Assembly (NCBI GenBank): GCA_019415505.1
Contig: DXZC01000104.1
Location: 1-7,765, forward strand
Length of the DNA stretch: 7,765 nt
From: Peptococcaceae bacterium
Lineage (GTDB): Bacteria > Bacillota > Dehalobacteriia > UBA7702
Reading direction: 5' to 3'
Of the stretch, positions 5,329-7,765 are shown in pieces. The notes beneath the pieces are model-generated. The model worked only from the letters and a program-made list of their open reading frames with translations, made no database searches and was not told the DNA's origin. How positions within the stretch are numbered: the stretch's first letter is position 1; each line of letters opens with the position of its first letter. The translations under genes and the position numbers were made by a program.

Positions 5329-6189
5329 ATGCGCGGGGCAATAGATGTTGGCAGTAACAGTTTAAGACTTTTGGTGGTTGATGAGGAACACCGCCTGCTT
5401 TCCCAAAAGGTGGCTGAAACCAGATTGGGCGACGGCTTTCGGGAGGGCTCCATTTCCTCCGGGGCTATGGACAGAACCATAGACGTAATGGAGGAATGGT
5501 ATAAAGAGTTAGTGGAACAGGGGTGTGATGATATCAGTGTGTTTGCTACCAGCGCAGTGCGGGACGCCGCTAACCGCCAGGAGTTTTGCGGTTTGGTCCA
5601 GAACAGGCTCGGTTTGCCTTTAAGAATCTTGAGCGGTTCGGAAGAGGCCTGGTACTCCTTTGCCGGCGCTGTGGGGGGCTTTAACTTTGCTCCGGAAAAC
5701 TGTTTGCTTATAGATATTGGCGGCGGCTCTACGGAAATAGCCCTCTACCAAAAAGGGGAGCTGGTTTGCTTTAGTATGCCCATCGGCGCTGTGCGCTGGA
5801 AGGTCATGGCTTACAGCCGCAGTGAGGTCAAAAGAGTCATAGCTAGAAAAATTCGCAACCTAAACCTGGAAGCCATCGATAAATTCATCGCTGTAGGCGG
5901 TACTGCAACTACAGCGGCGGCTATTACTTGCCGGGCCGGGGTGTACCGCCGGGAATTGATTCATGGTAAGACCTTAACCCAAGAGGAAATCCGCGCTTTA
6001 GAGAAACGCTTGGAGGCCATGAGCTTGACAGAGCGCAAGGAGGTTGTGGGTTTGCCGGCGGCTAGGGCTGATATCATAGTTTTTGGCTTGGCAATTTGGG
6101 AAATACTCTGTGAGTTACTGCATATAGAAGAAGTAATTGTTAGCGATTGGGGTATATTAGACGGTTATTTAGCGGAGAATAAGCATTAG
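5329..6189 (+). CDS. Ppx/GppA family phosphatase (exopolyphosphatase or pppGpp phosphohydrolase)
   Basis: Acetate/sugar-kinase-fold phosphatase of 286 residues that removes terminal phosphate from polyphosphate or from pppGpp. Family motifs appear in order: phosphate-1 loop AIDVGSNSLRLLV (4-16), FATSAVRDAANR (72-83), SGSEEAWYSFAG (102-113) with the likely catalytic glutamate, phosphate-2 loop LLIDIGGGSTEIAL (126-139), MPIGAVR (150-156) and the adenosine-type motif FIAVGGTATTAAA (186-198). The C-terminal VSDWGILDGYL (271-281) matches the end of the core domain. It is a single-module form, without the HD-like C-terminal domain of E. coli Ppx and GppA, so the substrate cannot be decided from sequence. 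The ATG at 5329 follows AAGGGG at a tight 4-base spacing. It is co-transcribed with yabR after 34 bases and followed by a terminator. Confidence 0.9.
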   Translation: MRGAIDVGSNSLRLLVVDEEHRLLSQKVAETRLGDGFREGSISSGAMDRTIDVMEEWYKELVEQGCDDISVFATSAVRDAANRQEFCGLVQNRLGLPLRILSGSEEAWYSFAGAVGGFNFAPENCLLIDIGGGSTEIALYQKGELVCFSMPIGAVRWKVMAYSRSEVKRVIARKIRNLNLEAIDKFIAVGGTATTAAAITCRAGVYRRELIHGKTLTQEEIRALEKRLEAMSLTERKEVVGLPAARADIIVFGLAIWEILCELLHIEEVIVSDWGILDGYLAENKH

Positions 6190-6232
6190 ACCATTATTTG
6201 CTAATTTTTTCTCAATTACATTTTACCCCAGG

Positions 6233-6260
6233 CGAGGTCAGAATACTGCCCTCGTTTTTT
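6233..6260 (+). terminator. Rho-independent terminator of the yabR-phosphatase unit
   Basis: CGAGG (6233-6237) pairs with CCTCG (6250-6254), with an inner CAG/CTG pairing around an AATA loop and one mismatch between the two helices. Six T residues follow directly (6255-6260). It lies 44 bases after the phosphatase stop, in the correct orientation. Confidence 0.85.
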
Positions 6261-6452
6261 GTGTTTAAGCCTAGCTAATTAGATTTTCCACCTTATCCGT
6301 TACACATGGTAGGTTTAAAGGTTGGCCAGGTAGAAAAATCTGGACCTTATATGTTGCGGTAGGATATGTTGTAATAGGTGGGATAGTGGTTAACCAGCTT
6401 GTTACCAGCCTGGGGCAAGGAAATTTTTACGGCGACTATAGGCTGCTCCGCC
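6261..6452. other. Intergenic spacer before the leuS promoter
   Basis: These 192 bases between the phosphatase terminator and the leuS promoter contain no convincing gene. They hold a 15-bp tandem duplication (6349-6378), the palindrome TGGTTAACCA (6387-6396) and a near-repeat GTTAACCAGC/GTTACCAGC (6389-6398 and 6401-6409). A weak long-range pairing AGATTTT (6281-6287) with AAAATCT (6335-6341) is also possible. No promoter or tRNA is evident. The open frame running across it on the plus strand enters the T-box RNA and is not credible. Confidence 0.6.
6349..6378. repeat. 15-bp imperfect tandem duplication
   Basis: Two adjacent 15-base units, ATATGTTGCGGTAGG (6349-6363) and ATATGTTGTAATAGG (6364-6378), differ only in the central three bases. 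They lie about 75 bases upstream of the leuS -35 box. They could be a chance slippage duplication or paired protein-binding sites; nothing in the sequence decides. Confidence 0.65.
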
Positions 6453-6481
6453 TTGACAAGGCCCCTTTTCTAAGCTATAAT
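6453..6481 (+). promoter_or_regulatory. Perfect consensus sigma-A promoter for leuS
   Basis: TTGACA (6453-6458), a 17-base spacer and TATAAT (6476-6481). The predicted start near 6488 places the whole T-box in the leader. A full-strength promoter feeding a terminating riboswitch is the usual design for tRNA synthetase genes. Confidence 0.88.
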
Positions 6482-6488
6482 TTAGGAC

Positions 6489-6700
6489 AATATGGAAACG
6501 GGCTGAGAAAAGTAATAGTAGGCTGTGCCTTCCTTTCAGAGAGATGCCGGTTGCTGCAAGGCATTAAGGAAAGAGCTGAACTCGACTGGGAGCCTTTCGG
6601 AGGAGACTCCGACGGTGAGAACCGATAAAATCTTCAAGTGGGCCTAGGGCCAATTTGGGTGGTAACGCGGTAATTCCGTCCCATGTGGGGCGGTTTTTTT
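6489..6700 (+). promoter_or_regulatory. T-box riboswitch, leucine-tRNA responsive
   Basis: tRNA-sensing leader that allows leuS transcription when uncharged tRNA-Leu accumulates. Stem I: AGGCT (6520-6524) pairs with AGCCT (6591-6595), TTCCTT (6530-6535) with AAGGAA (6566-6571) and ATGCC (6544-6548) with GGCAT (6560-6564). The conserved AGAGAG bulge is at 6538-6543 and the distal loop GGTTGCTGCAA at 6549-6559. The specifier loop on the 3' side carries CTC (6581-6583, context GAA-CTC-GAC), a leucine codon. Two short hairpins with GAGA tetraloops follow (6598-6611 and 6613-6624). The T-box core GGGTGGTAACGCGG (6657-6670) contains TGGT (6660-6663), complementary to an ACCA tRNA end, as expected for leucine tRNAs with A73. 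Antiterminator pairing of CGG and TGGG with CCG and CCCA excludes the terminator. Specifier, T-box and downstream leuS agree with one another. Confidence 0.95.
6676..6700 (+). terminator. T-box regulated terminator
   Basis: CCGTCCC (6676-6682) pairs with GGGGCGG (6687-6693) around an ATGT loop, with one G-T pair, followed by seven T residues (6694-6700). The 5' arm is the same CCGTCCC that would pair with the T-box core in the antiterminator, so the two folds exclude each other. Confidence 0.93.
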
Positions 6701-6710
6701 ATGGAAAAAT

Positions 6711-6726
6711 CCATGGTTAGCCATGG
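6711..6726 (+). promoter_or_regulatory. CCATGG hairpin in the leuS leader
   Basis: Two CCATGG hexamers (6711-6716 and 6721-6726) flank TTAG and can form a 6-bp stem with a 4-base loop, flanked by A-rich and T-rich sequence. It sits between the T-box terminator and the leuS ribosome binding site (AAAGGAAG, 6733-6740). It could influence translation or RNA stability, or be chance. Confidence 0.35.
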
Positions 6727-6750
6727 TTTGGGAAAGGAAGATAATATCTT

Positions 6751-7765
6751 ATGGAAGTGAAGTATGAACCCCAAGCCATTGAACAGAAATGGCAGAAATA
6801 TTGGGAAACGGAAAAAACCTTTCAGGTAGAGGCGGATAAGAATAAGGAAAAGTATTATTTGTTGGAAATGTTCCCTTATCCCTCCGGCAACCTGCATATG
6901 GGTCATGTACGCAATTACTCCATTGGCGATGTGGTAGCCCGGTTTAAGCGTATGCGGGGTTACAATGTATTACACCCCATGGGCTGGGATTCCTTTGGTT
7001 TGCCGGCGGAAAACGCCGCCATTAAACACCAGGTTCACCCTGTGGACTGGACCTTGAAAAATATGGCCAATATGCGGCAGCAGCTTAAATCCTTGGGTAT
7101 TTCCTATGACTGGGAGAGGGAGGTAGCCACTTGTCTGCCGGATTATTATAAGTTTACCCAGTGGATTTTTTTGCAACTCTACAAGCATAATCTGGCTTAC
7201 AAGAAAAAGGCGGCGGTAAACTGGTGTCCGTCTTGCGCCACGGTGTTAGCTAACGAACAGGTGGTAGAGGGAGCCTGTGAGCGTTGCGGCGCCCAGGTGG
7301 AAAAAAAGAACCTTTCCCAATGGTTCTTTAAAATTACAGATTACGCCCAGCGTCTATTGGATGATTTAGAGCTGCTCCCCGGTTGGCCCACTAAGGTTAA
7401 AACCATGCAGGAAAACTGGATAGGCCGCAGTACAGGCGTGGAAATAGATTTTCAAATTGAGGGCAGGGAGGAAGGTATTTCCGTATTTACTACCCGCCCG
7501 GATACGGTATACGGCGTGACCTATTTGGTATTCGCGCCGGAGCACCCCATTGTTGACGAATTGGTGGCCGGTACCCCATACGAAGAACAGGTAAAAGAGT
7601 TCCAGAAAAAAATGCACAAGCTTTCCAGCGTTGATCGCACCGCCGCTGACTTGGAAAAGGAAGGTGTGTTTACCGGCCGCTATGTGATAAATCCCTTAAA
7701 TGGCGATAAGGTACCTGTGTGGATTGCCAATTATGTTATTATGGATTACGGTACCGGCGCTGTGA
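6751..7765 (+). CDS. leuS: Leucyl-tRNA synthetase (N-terminal part)
   Basis: Class I synthetase that attaches leucine to tRNA-Leu in the cytoplasm. The first 338 residues are present; the full protein is normally about 800-880. Visible: the N-terminal YEPQAIEQKWQKYW (5-18), the catalytic MFPYPSGNLHMGHVRNY with the HIGH-type motif HMGH at 49-52, MGWDSFGLPAENAA (77-90), a zinc-knuckle-like CPSC/CERC set (cysteines 159, 162, 176, 179), and the editing (CP1) domain with TTRPDTVYG (247-255) and MDYGTGAV (331-338). The tRNA-binding C-terminus and KMSKS lie beyond the window. The ATG at 6751 follows AAAGGAAG at a slightly long spacing of 10 bases. Expression is controlled by the leucine T-box directly upstream, an independent confirmation of identity. 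No sign of damage. Confidence 0.97.
   Translation, partial: MEVKYEPQAIEQKWQKYWETEKTFQVEADKNKEKYYLLEMFPYPSGNLHMGHVRNYSIGDVVARFKRMRGYNVLHPMGWDSFGLPAENAAIKHQVHPVDWTLKNMANMRQQLKSLGISYDWEREVATCLPDYYKFTQWIFLQLYKHNLAYKKKAAVNWCPSCATVLANEQVVEGACERCGAQVEKKNLSQWFFKITDYAQRLLDDLELLPGWPTKVKTMQENWIGRSTGVEIDFQIEGREEGISVFTTRPDTVYGVTYLVFAPEHPIVDELVAGTPYEEQVKEFQKKMHKLSSVDRTAADLEKEGVFTGRYVINPLNGDKVPVWIANYVIMDYGTGAV

Noticed and set aside
4842..5480. 212-codon open frame on the minus strand across yabR and the start of the phosphatase gene
   Set aside because: It lies antisense to two clear genes, its product shows no recognisable family pattern, and the yabR promoter and ribosome binding site are inside it. It is a shadow frame.
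6386..6628. 80-codon plus-strand open frame (MVNQLVTSLGQ) before leuS
   Set aside because: It runs through the leuS promoter and Stem I of the T-box, has no good ribosome binding site, and the structured RNA fully explains the sequence from about 6489.
16..7765. Leucine uptake (liv) and leucine charging (leuS) in one window as a functional cluster
   Set aside because: They are on opposite strands with unrelated sporulation, division and phosphatase genes between them and no shared regulatory site; coincidence is the simpler explanation.

Overview
This is an ordinary chromosomal stretch from a Bacillota bacterium, most likely a spore-forming clostridial or Peptococcaceae-like lineage. The evidence is the spore-coat pair yabP-yabQ next to divIC and an S1-domain yabR homologue, strong GGAGG ribosome binding sites with TTG and GTG starts, sigma-A promoters with perfect TTGACA-17-TATAAT spacing, and a T-box riboswitch before leuS. 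The genus cannot be read from the window. The first 15 bases are not genomic: they match the end of the Tn5/Nextera transposase adapter, so the left edge is an untrimmed contig end.

Left half, minus strand (about 16-3532): a branched-chain amino acid ABC importer operon, transcribed livJ (binding lipoprotein), livH, livM, livG, with livG cut by the contig end. A perfect 15-bp hairpin lies between livJ and livH and may allow more binding protein than permease to be made. A TTGACA-17-CAGAAT promoter precedes livJ, accompanied by a short dyad and a repeated 10-mer.

Right half, plus strand (3684-7765): a good sigma-E-type promoter drives yabP, followed by yabQ and divIC, tightly packed. A perfect sigma-A promoter after divIC starts a second unit, yabR and an exopolyphosphatase/GppA-type gene, which ends in a rho-independent terminator. 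A 560-bp gap then holds an unexplained 15-bp tandem duplication, a perfect sigma-A promoter and a complete leucine T-box (CUC specifier, TGGT tRNA-end-binding motif, antiterminator/terminator pair). leuS follows and runs off the right edge.

The genes cover leucine/isoleucine/valine uptake, spore-coat assembly with division, RNA and polyphosphate/(p)ppGpp metabolism, and leucine charging under tRNA-sensing control. I see no mobile element, CRISPR array, tRNA or rRNA, and no convincing new biological system. The points worth a second look are regulatory: the sigma-E promoter whose predicted start runs into the yabP ribosome binding site, the lack of an obvious vegetative promoter for divIC, the livJ-livH hairpin, and the repeats around the livJ and leuS promoters.
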